DNA of 64,000 nt from Ascaris suum (GCA_013433145.1 CM024173.1:10374322-10438321), one strand, 5' to 3'. Counted from the stretch's first letter, positions 12,501-25,669 are shown. Translations and numbers: made by a program. The notes: generated from the letters alone by a model not told the origin.

Positions 12501-15500
12501 AACCCCAAATAGAAGATAAACGTTTGTCCAAGAAATCCATATTTTCCTCCTTCATGTACTCTTTCGACCATTATGCCATTTTCTTTCCCATCCACTTCAC
12601 TACATTACAAATGAAAACTATCATGGGCCCTCTTCTGCCATTCCTGTATATAAAAATCCCTTTTAACTATGCACAGTTCGTCATCTACGTCACGTTCATG
12701 TCACAAAGAACCACCAAATCTGGACCATCAACTTGTACAAACTGATGCCCCTGACACTTTTGCACGGTCAAACAGCAAAAGTGGATGAATTACACAAATA
12801 CCTTAGAAATCCTTCGTTTTTCTGGACATGTGACTCTCCTTCATTCAGTTATTCTTTTTCCTTCTTTATGAACTCCCAGATGCACTAACTTCAAATAGCC
12901 GTTCTAGCGGGCGAATTAAATTCACCTGTCTCCAATTTTTCGGTTTTTGCATAAAGCCAGCTTCCTTTGCAACCAGCTGATAAGGATAGAGAACGTCGAC
13001 AGGAAATTCCACAAAAACTGGTCCAGGCGTACCGCTCTGTGCTGCACATATCGCTGCACGCATCGTTGGTACTATATCACGCAAACGTGTCACACGTGCA
13101 ACATACTTACACATCGAACGGAAGAGCACAATTTGATCAATATCCTGTAAAGTTTCAGTTATTTCCTTTATGGAATACTATATGTTACCGTACTACTTGC
13201 GGTGAATTGCAAACACACATCAATTTTCAACCGTATCAGCCTCATATGTTTACGTTGTTGCCTTCATGATAACCGCTCTCGCTTGTAATATAGTCCTGTC
13301 ATATTTTATCGATTAAGCTTATAGCAAATAAAGCCATCGACCGTCAAACTAGATAAGTCTGGTCTAGAATTTAAATATGCAAAAGTTCCAGAAGCTTCAA
13401 CATTATCATTGCAAACCTTTTTCGCAATGATAAAAAAAGAACGAGTGGAAATTTACAATGTCATATAAGAAGCAAAATTTTCTGGAACTATTCAACAAAT
13501 TAAGTGTTACTATTAAAAGCAAACAATAGCAACTGTTTAAGTGTAGAGTTGATTGCTATAATAGTTAAACATATTTAAACAAAACATTCCAATAGTGCTT
13601 CCGATCATTCGAATTTACTCTCACGACAATCTTACTAATTTTACGCGGAATCTGAATGATTTGAGTAATAAATTGCCTGAAGTGCTCCACGATTTTTCAA
13701 TAACGTCGGTGCCGCGCCTCCGATCAATAACACCGATGATTCGGCTATCTGCGCATTCTTTAAAGCCGTTATTGTATTTGTCACTCCTAAAAGAAACAAA
13801 ATTTCAAATAAATATAGATTTCAATTTAAAGCACTCTAAATTCATTCTATTCCAAAATCTGACTAGTGGGATTCATTGGTTCATTTCCTGCTTAGTTAAG
13901 TAGGCACTAAATCATTAAAATTTGCCAGCTTATACATGAAATATTTTTTCCACACAAATGCATCTTTATTCATTACTTAAGAATGATAAAAACTCTGAGA
14001 TAGATTCACTATATTAGAGTAGATACAGATAATATGCATGCACTATATTACAATATCGTCCCAGCCGAAAAAAAAGCAAGTTACAAAAATTTGATGCGAT
14101 AGCATACTTTCTACCATGTAAGAACGAATAAACAGAAAAAAACGGAATTAAATCAAAGAATTTCTCTAAAATGTAAGCGATAAGAAACATTCAAATCAAC
14201 CGAATCCAAGTGTATTGCATGTGTTGGTTGGATAATCAAGTCGAATACACTGCAGCAAAATTGAATTTTTTTTTTCATATATTCTAGTTTACCAGGTTGA
14301 CTTAAAGAGTAATGGTTGTTCACTATAGCATAAATATTTGAAGCAATCATTTCATAACGGAAATAAAATAATTGAATCAAACTCTATCAACTTATATGGA
14401 CGAAAAAAAAAACTACAAAAGATGCAAAAAAAAATTCTTGCAGTAATTGCTTTAATTCCTCATTTAGGCGTAATTTTGGAAGTGTTTTCAGCGCACATCA
14501 TATTTTTGCTAGTCGTTTTTTGGTGATTACAACAAAAAAGTGCCGATTTTGACACACAATAAAATGATGTTTGTAGGGTCACCAAATGCTGATTATATTT
14601 CATATTTCATAAAGGTGTCACTATTGTCACCTTTAAGTTTCCTTAAAACGTAGGACTCCCTCCAGCTAAACGACAGCATTGAATGAATGAAAACAGACAT
14701 CCTCACCTGTTCAAATGTGATAGCACGGCCTGGTGCCAATGCAAAAATTTGGAAAAAATCTTCGAATTTGCAAGTGAACTTGATGCTCATCATAGTGAGC
14801 GACGGTAAGAAATCAACTTTCCACTTTCGGGAATAGAAATGTCTGATGGTATTGGGTGAAAAATTATCGAGAGAAATAAAATCAGCACTTCGACAACGAA
14901 AATCACTATAGTAAAAACCATCTTGGGGCACATTATTCTCCAACTATAACAAAGAACATCGTAGAACTAATCATAATGCGTCGAAATGAAATGCCTTTTA
15001 TTTCGCGACCGGTTTATATCTAACTTGGTCAACCGAATTATAGCATCAAAATAGCGCATACCAGGTCCTGCAGTAACGGCAGCAACTCCAATACTCTGCC
15101 GAAGTCTAGCAACAGCATCCGCCGCAAATACTGCATTCACCTCATGCCTCGTATCGATGATACGTATTCCGATATTCTCGGCTGCAACTAAGATAGGCGA
15201 AATATGACCACCACATAACGTGAATATCTCCTTCACTCCATGAGCCTGAATAAGAAATTAAAAATATCAATGAAAAATTATTTCAAATTGATTTCTTTTA
15301 TAATAACAGACGTTGAAGAAAAATAAAGTTCGAAACGTTGCTATATGCTGCAATAAGTTTGACAGCAAGTCAAGCAACGCAACAATTTCAACTTTACAAA
15401 CAACAGAACAATACGAAATTCCCATGACGAGATCATCGAAATAGCAGGATGGAGATAGCTTTGAGGAGAGAGCCCTGACAGTGCTGTGACCTCAATTATG

Positions 15501-17851
15501 ATACGGAGAGAGCCTTGACATTAACTTAAAGCAGTTGAGACTTTCAAGAATGAATTCGACGTCAACCAGTACAAAAGCGACTTAACGCCAGCTACGCTTC
15601 CGAGTTTTTCTTTTTGCGCTCGTAAAGTTTGCCGAATTTGTTGGAAGAAATCGTTGTGAAATAGCCTTCGAAGTTTAGCTTATAACATGAATTTTAAAGG
15701 TTATCACCACATACAGTATGTTAATTTTGGGGAAATTTATTCCCAACACTGGGAAAAATATCCGTTCTATGATGTGAGAGAAATGAATCTGCAGATTCTC
15801 ATGTCAGCTGGCTCTCTCCAAAGTAATTATTGTGTTCGAATAACTTCGTAGAAAAATTTAGATGGTTAGCTATTCAACATTAATACCGTTTCCGTAAGAA
15901 TGACGGTGTTCACAGTATTCGAAGCGAATTATCATTGTGTTTATAAAATCAAAATCCTTGAGGAATTATTTCAAAATTTTTTAATGCATACGATAAGAAA
16001 TGCCAGCAACATAAATGATATTATACGAATATGCAAGAAAAAATCTTAATTTTTCTTGACAATTCCAAAATATTTGAAAATAATCTGAAAACTATGCTGA
16101 GAATTCGCCTTTTAGAAGGCTTTTGATTCATATTCTGCACCTCCTCTGCTCACCAATGTCACATTTTAGTGACACTTCACAATCGAAGCCGAAAACCGCT
16201 TCTTCTACTTCTTATAATAGCGCATATTTCCGTCATAGTTAACGAAAAAGTATGGGGAAAAATTTGTGCATTTTGAACAACGAAAATCGATGAAAAAAAC
16301 CATTTGCAAAATGCAACTGAAAATCCTCTTAGCAGCTATTATCCACGAAAAAGTCTCTCAGTGTTCTTTCAACTTTTTTGATATTTTCGCCATTATTTTA
16401 AATAAAAACTTCTACTTACCTATTCGACTTAACCGAATTATCACCATATTTGCTAACGTTACAAATGATCGAAAGCTTAACTTCATCGGATTTTAATCAC
16501 CACATATTCTTTGTATCCCCATAAATGTTGAGAGATCTATTTTAAATTGGTTTTTTTTTGAGTGAAAAACTGAAAAATTCGTAGGAATGTTTTTTTTTTT
16601 GGAATCAAAAAACGACTTTCTTGATTGAATCGTTCGTAAGCAATCCTTAGGAATGTTTACCTTTAAAACAGCTGCCACCAGCTCGCCACCATGACGCTTT
16701 GAGTTTTCGTCTACCTGAAAATGCGATTTCTTTATGAAGCTTTAACACCTCTCATGAGATATAAAAATTTTCTAATGCAAAGAGAATACGAATTTTTTTT
16801 TTTCACCAACCATTCATATCTTTCAATAATTATTGCCTAATAATCGAATATAACACGAAAACGATGACGGTGACGAGATTCCATACTCCGAAATTCGCTC
16901 GCAAAGAGGTGAAAGGATATCGAAACAAAAATGCACAATTGTGCGAAGATTTTAGCAGCCGAAATTCCATTATCGAGAATTTATTCGAAAAGAAAAAAGT
17001 CGATGAAATTTATCGGAAGAAAGCCAGTTAACAATTGAAAAGCAAGAAAAAAATAAAATCGAAAAAAAAACCGAATAATTGTTTATTCAGAGAAAAAAAA
17101 TCACCTCTCTAAATCGTTTAAAGAAATCAACATTTAACAAAATATTCACTCATATTTTATTCATTTACATTTTCTTTTTTTTGGAAACTATATGAACGCT
17201 TTTACCTATATATTCCGAATGGCATCATAAATGTCCATATGCAATTCGAAATAAAATCTCATCAGAAAGCAATGATTTTCCTCATAAATTAAGACGTTTT
17301 CTATTCTTATGATTTCTGTTTTTTGTGATGTGTTATTCTGCAGAAAGCACCTAAAAAGAACCGAAATAATACTAATTTTTTTTTTGCAAATAAAAATAGG
17401 GACGAATTTTAAGAGATAATTACTGTTAACGAGTGACCCACTCTGATCAAAAATGAATTTCGGTGATCTCCATTCTCGTGGTGATCCTCATTTTGGGTTC
17501 TGCTATCACTTCTCACATTTGTCTTGCATGTTGATCTTTAGTTTGTAGTCTTGCATGCTAATCAATGTGTGTTTCTTATCGTCTTATCGTTAGTTGCTCG
17601 TCATAAATGAGCTTCTTCACTTCGATGAGGTTCTTCACGTGCCAGAGCGGTCGCATTCACAATATGAAGGCATAAAAACAAAAAAAAAGCCATAAAAATG
17701 TCACCTGAAAGAGATTGGAGAGGAAATGTTTTTCTCTTGATGTCAGCACATCTTTCAATATCTTCTTGAGGCTATCAACACATGTGATATCAAGCCATTT
17801 CCATAGTAATAACATAAAAATCAAGAGAAATGATGCAATTATGAGCAGCAT
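6552..17851 (-). CDS. ILVBL: ILVBL/HACL2-type thiamine-diphosphate 2-hydroxyacyl-CoA lyase (acetolactate synthase-like), frameshifted in this copy
   Basis: Animal ILVBL/HACL2 is an ER-membrane ThDP enzyme that cleaves 2-hydroxyacyl-CoA in alpha-oxidation. Exons on the minus strand, 5' to 3': 17851-17705, 16714-16661, 15245-15062, 13786-13677, 13144-12926, 11993-11769, 11414-11291, 10207-10014, 8295-8140 (end +/-3), 7392-7205, 6737-6552 (TAA). The N-terminus is a hydrophobic anchor ([20 protein letters not shown]). The ThDP N-domain follows with GGHISP and [14 protein letters not shown], whose Glu, about residue 102, is the expected catalytic Glu. Next come [27 protein letters not shown] and [11 protein letters not shown] of the central domain, then [36 protein letters not shown] and IIGNDACW (GDG...ND cofactor motif). 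All junction phases agree except in exon 7392-7205, which is one base short. A linker of about 35 residues expected between 10014 and 8295 was not found. The intron after 13677 starts with GC. Introns are 0.4-2 kb. The gene could be functional if the missing base is an assembly error. Confidence 0.93.
7205..7392 (-). pseudogene. ILVBL: ILVBL exon with a one-base deletion in the ThDP-binding region
   Basis: The exon must begin and end in phase 0 to join its neighbours, but it is 188 bases long, one short of 189. The frame breaks after YGDGSCGF: family homology demands a Ser-Leu-Met-Glu continuation, and this appears only if one base is missing in a T run (plus-strand aaa at 7339-7341). After the break the frame resumes correctly through EVDTFTRHK and [20 protein letters not shown] to the donor at 7205. 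Without correction translation stops at once (TAA). A homopolymer error in the assembly is as likely as a real mutation. Confidence 0.8.
7957..8016. repeat. Tandem duplication, 2 x 30 bp
   Basis: Two adjacent 30-base units differ at one base (TGAG[A/G]TATGTG...AAGGG). They lie in the ILVBL intron between exons 8295-8140 and 7392-7205. Confidence 0.85.
9272..9462 (+). repeat. Dispersed repeat, copy 2 (inverted relative to 5158-5353)
   Basis: Reverse-complement partner of the copy at 5158-5353, situated in the ILVBL intron between exons 10207-10014 and 8295-8140. It carries the same GCAGAATTCTGC palindrome. No (AT)n array adjoins this copy, so the array is not an obligatory part of the element. 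Confidence 0.75.
13675..13677 (-). other. ILVBL: Non-canonical GC splice donor (GC-AG intron)
   Basis: The exon 13786-13677 ends CACTTCAG and the intron begins GCAATT; the matching acceptor is TTTACAG before 13144. The joined protein, RGALQ followed by DIDQIVLFR, aligns with the family without a gap, and the exon is exactly 37 codons counting the split Gly. No GT occurs nearby that would keep the frame. Confidence 0.85.
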
Positions 17852-17883
17852 TATACAACGTTCAATGAAACGTATAAACTGCT
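17852..17883 (-). promoter_or_regulatory. Splice acceptor just upstream of the ILVBL start (likely trans-splice site)
   Basis: On the minus strand TTGCATTTCAG ends at 17882, leaving a 30-base leader before the ATG at 17851-17849. No coding exon was recognised upstream, so a spliced-leader addition site is likely. The leader is open in the ATG frame, so a cis-spliced upstream exon cannot be excluded. Confidence 0.5.
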
Positions 17884-20800
17884 GAAATGCAAATAAATTT
17901 CATTATTTTAGTGATCGTTTTTGCATTTTTCAAAATGAAATGAAATGAAGGGCAATTAAAAATTATTGATCGATAAGAAATATATTATCAATAAATATTA
18001 GTGATAAGCAATCGGCAATGATTAGAGGTGAAATTTTAAAAAAAAAGCATTTTTTGAAAAATATTCACCGTTTGATCTGATGATAAATTCAAATATTAAT
18101 AGAAGATATTCTAAATGAAATCGGATGGAACTTCATTTGCAATAGCGCCTACTATTTATTAACATGGACTTATCAAAAACGAAGCGAGCTAATAAAGACA
18201 TGGCGAATTTTCAAATATGCAAATTTCCTGAAAATGTTGGTGAAGGAAATAAATGAGTTCAAATAAAATCTACATAAACATGGAGATCTATCTGGAATGG
18301 CAATGAAGTCAATAACTTCATCGTTCTAATGCTAAATGAGAATGTAAATAATTAGCAAATAAGCGTATAAAGATGATGCAATTAATATTAAATAAGCGAT
18401 TGCTTGGCCTAGCAAGTGAACGAATGACCGATCGTATGATATATGTGAGTGGGCGATTCGACCGGTTGGATGTTAATTCAACATCCATATTATCGGACCG
18501 TCAAAACACATATATACATAAGTGCATAACAGCAATAATTTAGGGTTAGATAAAGAGAAAATGCTTGCAACAATGATCGTTATATATTGAATAAAAGATT
18601 AAATATGATAACAGAAAGAAATAACAGCGAAAAAAAAAACGAATCAACGAATGACAAGAACCAAAGGAAAACATGCAAAATAACGGAAAATTGTTTGCAA
18701 CTATAGAAAATTCACAAAAGAGATATTAAAAGAGAATTTCTAAACGATATGCATGCATATAGCAATCATTGGTGAATTCACTTTCAAAGGAATTGCTGAA
18801 GAAACATAAAACAAATAAAAGTACAAAAATAAACTATCATCTAGAAGTGGAACGCAACTGATTGCAATCTAAGCGTTCAATGCGATTGCAGCGTTACATA
18901 CACAAAAAAAAAACGCATTGCAAAGCAATTCATCATTGCTTATTTTGCAAAAATTTTCTAGCCTCAACATATCAATTGCATCATCAAGTGAAATACGATT
19001 GCAAAAAAATTTTTCAAAACGAGGCAGTAAATCGATCTTCCAAAAAAATTTAGAGCTGTAACTCCGTGTTTTCAACATTTCCGATCGAATACTCTAAAGA
19101 GAAATAATGTTTATTTAATGCATATCGCATCAGGTAAAAAAGCAATTTTCGTCACTAAATAATATTTGACAACGAAAAAATATTCTCATTGATATTTGTT
19201 TAGTTATTTGCCCAACAATAATAATTTATTGGATTCTCTTTGAGGTCTGTAACAATAGGAATTTTTCACGATGAATGGACCTCCTATCACTTACCTCCCC
19301 CTTCCTCCCCTCCTCCTCCCCCCTCGAGGCCATTTTGGCGTTCATCAAAAATTTCAACGTAACTGAAAATGAACATGAAAATATCATTCATAGACAGTTT
19401 CTTCTTTTCGCTTTAGATGAGAAGTTGAAAAATTATGAAAGAGCAAAGTGGGAAACGAATCCGAAATTCGAACACATCAAAATATTTGAAACATATGAGA
19501 TGGCATTTAAGTGTAAAAATGAACGCATAAATAGAAATGGATAAATAGAGCAGAAATGGCAATAATGAGTGGAAAATTTTAGTTCTCGTAAGGGTTGAAA
19601 TATACGAAGATGCATGCATTTAATGAGAAGGAAAAAATATACTAAAATGGGGACAAATTTGCTGATGTTTTAACCATCAATAACCTATTATGAGCTTCAT
19701 TGACCTATATTATTCGTATAAGAATATACTAAGCAAAGAAAAAGCTCTGCTTGTCAATGATTAGAAGATTCTCGAATAGAGATAAGTATTACGAGAGGTA
19801 ATCAGCCGACAAGAAAGAAACTCCACCGTAAGCAATAAACCCACGCATAATGTTATTCGATTTATTTCCCACATTTCTCATTTATATCGTAAATTTAAAT
19901 TATCAGTAAACTTTTCTACAAGTTTTCCGCAAAATTTCTTGTAGATTTATTATTTTTATGAGAGAAGATTTAAAGAAAAATCAATAGCATCCTATTATAG
20001 TTGTACATTAAGAGTATTTTTCTGATTTGTAAAAGAACAAACGCCTTCGTAAAATCGATAATGATCAAGTGACATTGATCCATTCCGATTATTAATGCAA
20101 TCAACTCGCCCTATTCTCATCTCTCTAACAAGCTAGCAATTGTGAATTCTCTTCCTCATTTCTCTCGCTATTCAACCTATCGTTATGCTCTCTCGCTGAT
20201 ACAATCGGGGAAATGCCATCACCTAAATAATTATTGATGTGTTGCTTTGTAGTCTCGCATATTTGCAGCAATCTTGCGTAAAATTTCCCACACTGTAATA
20301 TTCGAAACAGAATTTCGCATCAAACATATCAATGATTAATTCCTTTTATTGTGTTATATGAATATTCGCTAAACTCGTATTGTTTTTTTTTCTTTGCAAT
20401 AATCTTAATGAAATGCTATGAAAATGCTCGAAAAATTGCACCTCAAATATGATATTCAATAATTATTTCTGGACAATAAACGCTAATAACTTCTTTTTTT
20501 TTAATAAATGCATTCAGGCACTACTAAAAAAAGAAATTTGATCCTGAATAACTTATCGATCGACTTTAGTGAGTGGCTTCATCAAAACTCCTTAGATTAT
20601 AAGTAGCATTCCCTACAGAAACAACTAATCAATATGAGCGATCGCCCTATTGATCTAAAACTTTTGCATTTATTAAAGCAAATGAGACGATTAAACGTTA
20701 GTATTTAAGATAAGAAATTAACGCACTGATGCAAGCCTTAACGTTTCCATCTTATTTTAATACTTTCAAATTCGACAAGTTGCCCCAAGAAGTGATTGAT

Positions 20801-22778
20801 ACAATCATAAATTGTGGTGGATTATTCCCGTTCTCTAACTGAGAACTACTACCAGCACTCAACATGAAAATTTGCATATAAGTTGTCATTGTCCAAAAGA
20901 CGAAACGAAGTGGAACGAGATGGGTGTGTAATCGTGCCCTCGCTCTATTCTACGCTATCCCTGTGCATTGTTGTATATTTACTTGTTCGATCAAATATTT
21001 CGGCAAAGACAATTCGAGAACGTTTCGGGAAAATCGAATATTCGGGTGGCAGAAAACCAAAACTTTGGCAGTTTTTGTGGGAAATGCAGTGCTCTTCCTC
21101 CGTAGTGAATTAATAAATAAAAACTTAGCGCAGGAGAACTGAAATACTCATGAAGAGCAACGGCGATCGGCATAAAAACCATACGAACGATACGAGATCG
21201 GATGATAAGCGATGAATTTTTTGGCATAATTCACATGCAGAATTACTTTCCAGGCGGAGGAAGATAGAAGGGAGGCTCAGGGAAAAGGATTTGGGACGGT
21301 GAGGCAGAAGGGAGAGGGGAGGGGGTGGAGAGTGGGGAAAAGCGCGTAATATCATTCCTCCGACTAAGTTTGTAAATTCTCTCGTTAAATGTTTATGTTG
21401 ATCAACATCAACAATGTGTCTATGACAAAGATATTTGCAAAGCAACCATACAAACGAGAGCTGTTTTTCGTTTGTAAGCAGATTTCACGCTGGCCGCTAT
21501 GAGGGCATTTTGGACAGCATCTAGAAGGGAAAGAATGAAGGCAATTCGAAGAGAGCAAATAGACACTACCTTGCGACCTTTCCACATCTGGCTTTTACCT
21601 CAGCTTCAACTCTAAAAATTTTCTGACTATTTGTCTCTTTCAACGTTATTAACCCTAAGTCTGATATATTCAGCTCACAAAAACGAACACATTCATAAAA
21701 ACAGCTTCAAAGTTAGCAGACATCAACAATTTCAGTAGAAATGAGAAAATCGCGAATCGTTTATTCCAATTTTCGCTTCAAAAAATCTCTGAATATACTG
21801 GTTGTTGTAAAACAAATGTATCACTTATGATCATCACTTTTGATAGCAACGATTAGTGAAACATTGCTGTTTAACTTAAATTCTTCAACTCTAGGCCATC
21901 AAAGCATTACAATCGATGTGGCTTTTGAAATGAGATTTACTGACGTAAGTTCGACCCACACAAAGCAAAAAATGTTTCAACACTACTGCATTCACTAATA
22001 AATAACAAATCCTCACTTAGTGTATATCTCCTTACTTCTCTTTTTGCGAGTTGTATCTTATTTTAGCATCATCAACATATATCAGTTTGTTTTACGAGAA
22101 TATCCACACATTCGTGTAAAATTTAAGCGTTAACAAATTTCTTATCTATCGTTAAACTTTCACGAAAACGTTTAACCCAAATCACGAAAGATTTATAGCT
22201 TAATTATGGGAAATTTTTTTCAAAGGGATGAATACTACTCAACTGTTTGTAAATAATCAAAGATGATAAATACTGCTCAATCTTCCATAACAATATTTCG
22301 TCGATCAAAAAATTTAAACGTGATCTCTTCCGATGCTTGTGATTGCATTGCAATAAGGCAAAAATATTCAAATGAATATGCCAAATCATTATCTATCTCT
22401 CCCCTGCTCCTTTTTTTTTTTTACAAATTCTAGTGGCTATGATACGATTATCCTCTTCTTTCCATCTGTCTAGTAGTTTTCAACTATTTGCTTAAATGGT
22501 CGAGTCCAACGTAAGTGATCCTAGATTTGCATAAACGTAACCATGAGCCTGGATACATTACCAGTATAATCGCAGCTACGGTTCATGCACTATTCCTTTC
22601 TTTTGGTCAATCGAATATGTACTCGAGGTGCTAATATGAGATAGCCCCTCTAGAAATGAGTGACCGCTTTTGTGTGAAGCAATTTCTATGAGACGAATCA
22701 CGAACACTTCAACGAATCGCTTTACCTGTCATCATAAAATCAACAAGCAATAACAACCAACACCATTGGCATAAGCAA
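17884..22778. other. Intergenic region without a recognised gene
   Basis: About 4.9 kb between the ILVBL 5' end and the L31 3' end. It is AT-rich with many short A or T runs and scattered ORFs below 110 codons on both strands, none with homology or a consistent exon chain that I could support. A short inverted repeat lies at 18467-18487 and a pyrimidine-rich stretch near 19290-19325. Promoter elements of the ILVBL gene presumably lie at the left part. Confidence 0.5.
18467..18487. repeat. Short perfect inverted repeat
   Basis: Eight-base arms TGGATGTT and AACATCCA around a five-base loop AATTC. It lies about 0.6 kb upstream of the ILVBL leader. It could be a protein-binding palindrome or chance; no function can be assigned. 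Confidence 0.6.
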
Positions 22779-25669
22779 TCACTCTTCGCTGTCGACGTTC
22801 ACGGTGGTCAACTTCTTGAAGCTGGTCACCGGTACATGTGTCACCAATGTGTACAGCTTATAGGGAGAATCCTCATCGTCGTTACGACGCCGTGACAATC
22901 GTACACGCACACGATATGGTACATTCCTCAAAAATTTAATTAACGTCAATTAGCATACTTCTTCAAAAATCAGTATTATGCAAATCAAAAATAAATAACC
23001 TTCTAGATGAATTGCAGACGAATATGTGATTTATCAATAATTAAACACTAACCTCTACCATATTTTGCGGTCAACGATGAAAGCATAGACGTCAAGCGGA
23101 AATGCTAAGAAAAACGATGAAGGGAGAAGTAGGCATCTCTTCGAACATTATATACGAGGAGCTCTTTTAACAACCAAATCACCCCATTTTCTAACTATGA
23201 AAAAAAAACCGCTTCCGGGAGTTAAATAAAATTGCTTTTATCAATGCTCATTAATAAAACTGTTTCACCTTATTAGTTAGGAGGAAGTATCGAACAATGT
23301 GAAGCAGTAAAAAGCGGATCGATAAAGTGGCCACCGAATAACCGTAGATGGCATGCACCCTTCATAAACATTCGACATTTTAATGAAAATCAAATCCATT
23401 CTGATAAGATTGCTCTATTTCCCTTCCTTAAATCATCTAGAAGACAACTTAATAAAAAATTTCGATGGCGCAGTATTAGCGTAGCCAAAAACGCTGTTAT
23501 TAAGGGCCAGCATTCCATAAGAGAAAAAAAAGTGAATAAACATACCTAATACCCTTCGACCACAAGAACTTATTGAGACGAGTATCAACTCGAACATCCT
23601 TAGTGCCCATCTGCTGTTCGGCAAACTTGCGTACCTCATCAACAGCCCTTGGCGCGCGTTTCTTGAATCCGCTGCAACCTTTCATTTCGACGTGTATCGC
23701 AGCAATGTGCTTTTACAAATTCCACTCATCGCACAAACTACTCTAGAGCTGACCTCTTGAGCTCCTTTTCCTTTTAATATGGCGATTTTTCTTGCATTCT
23801 TTATTTTCATTGACAAAACGCCGAAGAGCAGCATAATTCGTAACTCCAACTTCAGTGATTTTCGAACTTGAAATACCATAGCGATGACGTGAACAATCAT
23901 CTGCATCAGAGTGACCAACGAAAGATGACCATGTGGAACTTATTAATCAAAACAAAATAAAACGGCTAAATCCCGCCCGAGTACTTAATTTTTTATTTCA
24001 GCTTTCAAAGAGGTATATAAAAGGCGCCAAGTACTAAAAATATTGCTTGCAATAAAAAAAGTGCCATTGAAAAATAATGCGATGCCGCTCAATTGCTCTT
24101 CATATCCATTTAGTTTGTTTACTATAACTGAAAACTAGAACTGACTTTCGAACGGATATAACTGCAAATGTCGCAAGACCTAGCCAATATACAGTCAACT
24201 ATCATCCCATAATCTCTGGTTTCAAATTCTGTGCCTTTTATGAAGAAAAGCGTGTAGGATAATGTTTCACAGCCTCTGAAGGAAGAAATTATGAAGGTGA
24301 GTGGATAGCATTTTGATCGACTCAATGAGTTCGAACCTCGAGTCACTCAATTTGTGAGTAAATTTCGTGAACGGCACCTTTAAGAAGCCATATTACATAG
24401 AACGAAGTGTTTGTGTGAGCATCACATTCCTAATATTGCATGCTTTCTGAAGAGAAAAGTTCGTGATTTTTTTTTTTTTTTTTGAAAAATACTTGAGTGA
24501 CGTCTTTTGTGAAAAAGAAGAGAGTAAGGAGTTAGGTAAGACCGATGGCTTCCATTTATCCTACCGTTATTTTGGCGTTGATATTTATTTTACGGCAGCT
24601 TTGATTCCAATGTACTCTAAACAAAACAGAAGGGAAAGTATTGCTCCCGATAGCCCCATAAAAAGAACCTGTGGCAAAATTTTGAAGTCAGAGTGGGGGA
24701 AAGAGAAAAGCGAGTAGTACTGATAGAGACGAAAATACACGATCGACACAGAAATGTGCTGATGAGCGTAGTTTCCCTGCAGCACTTCGATGAAAAGCAT
24801 AAATTCTTGGCCCAAAATATTCAAGAAAAATTCCATGGTCTGGCCCAAAAAGCCCAATGCCATGTCCTTTCCTCTTCCGATATCACGATACACATAGCTT
24901 TTACCAGAACAAGATGGCAACGTACCACTTTCGCCTCAATCGTTTTATTTTGATTCTAACAAATTCTTTACTTCGATTTACCTATCCGCATACTCCTATA
25001 CAAAAGTACCAAAACATTCTCAATAACTCCTTTCACCGATAAAAGCATCGTCATGAGCTCTTAAGTGGACTGAAATCCCGGTTCAACATTCTTCCACCTT
25101 TCGGGTCGTCCATCTTCCCCCTTATAACTTGGATATATGCGACCCTCAATTCCTGCCAATGTTTCATCAAAAAACCTGTCAAGAAAACATTTCACCAGTG
25201 ATAAGCGTTTCTATCATCGTTGGCGGAGCAAATTGCTTGTTGCAAGATTTATCGTGGTCCATAGCAGCCTGGTCTTTAGCCTAGAAATCACTGACATATC
25301 GTAGGCTCAATTTGGACTTGATTCTTTGCTACAAAATTGTATTCGACTTTTGCGACATCCCACTTTAAGAGATATTTCGATTTGCTCCTTCCCGTTGTCG
25401 ATGTGCACGTCAACTTCAATCAGCGAACGTTTCAGTTCCATATTTTTTATTACCTATTTCAACCTATTTAGCATCAGAGCTTATTTATATCTTTTATTGA
25501 TTGATCGCCCAAATTCATTCTGAAACTGATGAATTGGAAGAAAAGCAAACGAGACTTACACGCCGAAGATCCTCTTGTGAAGATTGATAGTGTACTCACG
25601 AGTGACCACTTCACTCATAGCGCTACGTCCCTTGCGATCTCGTTTTGCACCTTTTTTCGGTGGCACCAT
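22779..25669 (-). CDS. rpl-31: Ribosomal protein L31 (large 60S subunit, eL31)
   Basis: eL31 is a structural protein of the cytosolic large ribosomal subunit near the exit tunnel. Three exons on the minus strand: 25669-25560, 23671-23546 and 22926-22779 (TGA). The spliced length is 384 bases, 127 residues plus stop, close to the usual 120-125. The start is fixed by ATG ten bases after a TTTTAG acceptor. Visible family signatures are [63 protein letters not shown] and the end VNVDSEE. Junction phases match: the first intron splits a Val codon (GT|C), the second an Arg codon (AG|G). The first intron is about 1.9 kb, long for a ribosomal protein gene in nematodes. The N-terminus has an extra basic stretch ([18 protein letters not shown]). 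Confidence 0.97.

Noticed and set aside
6552..17851. Acetolactate synthase (amino-acid biosynthesis) annotation for the ThDP gene
   Set aside because: The N-terminal membrane anchor and the motif set match animal ILVBL/HACL2 rather than plant or bacterial AHAS; animals lack branched-chain amino-acid synthesis.
21040..21090. Plus-strand peptide KLWQFLWEM resembling the start of an ETS DNA-binding domain
   Set aside because: No continuation (WGxRKxKPxMNYDKLSR or RYYY motifs) was found downstream on the plus strand, so a chance match is more likely.
24320..24345. Possible tRNA T-arm (GAGGTTCGAACTC on the minus strand)
   Set aside because: The stem does not pair as a five-base T stem and no acceptor or anticodon arm is present. 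No tRNA or rRNA gene was supported anywhere in the window.
24463..24953. Open frames on both strands in the rpl-31 intron
   Set aside because: Overlapping frames on opposite strands look equally protein-like, showing that composition alone does not discriminate here; no homology or phase-matched chain.
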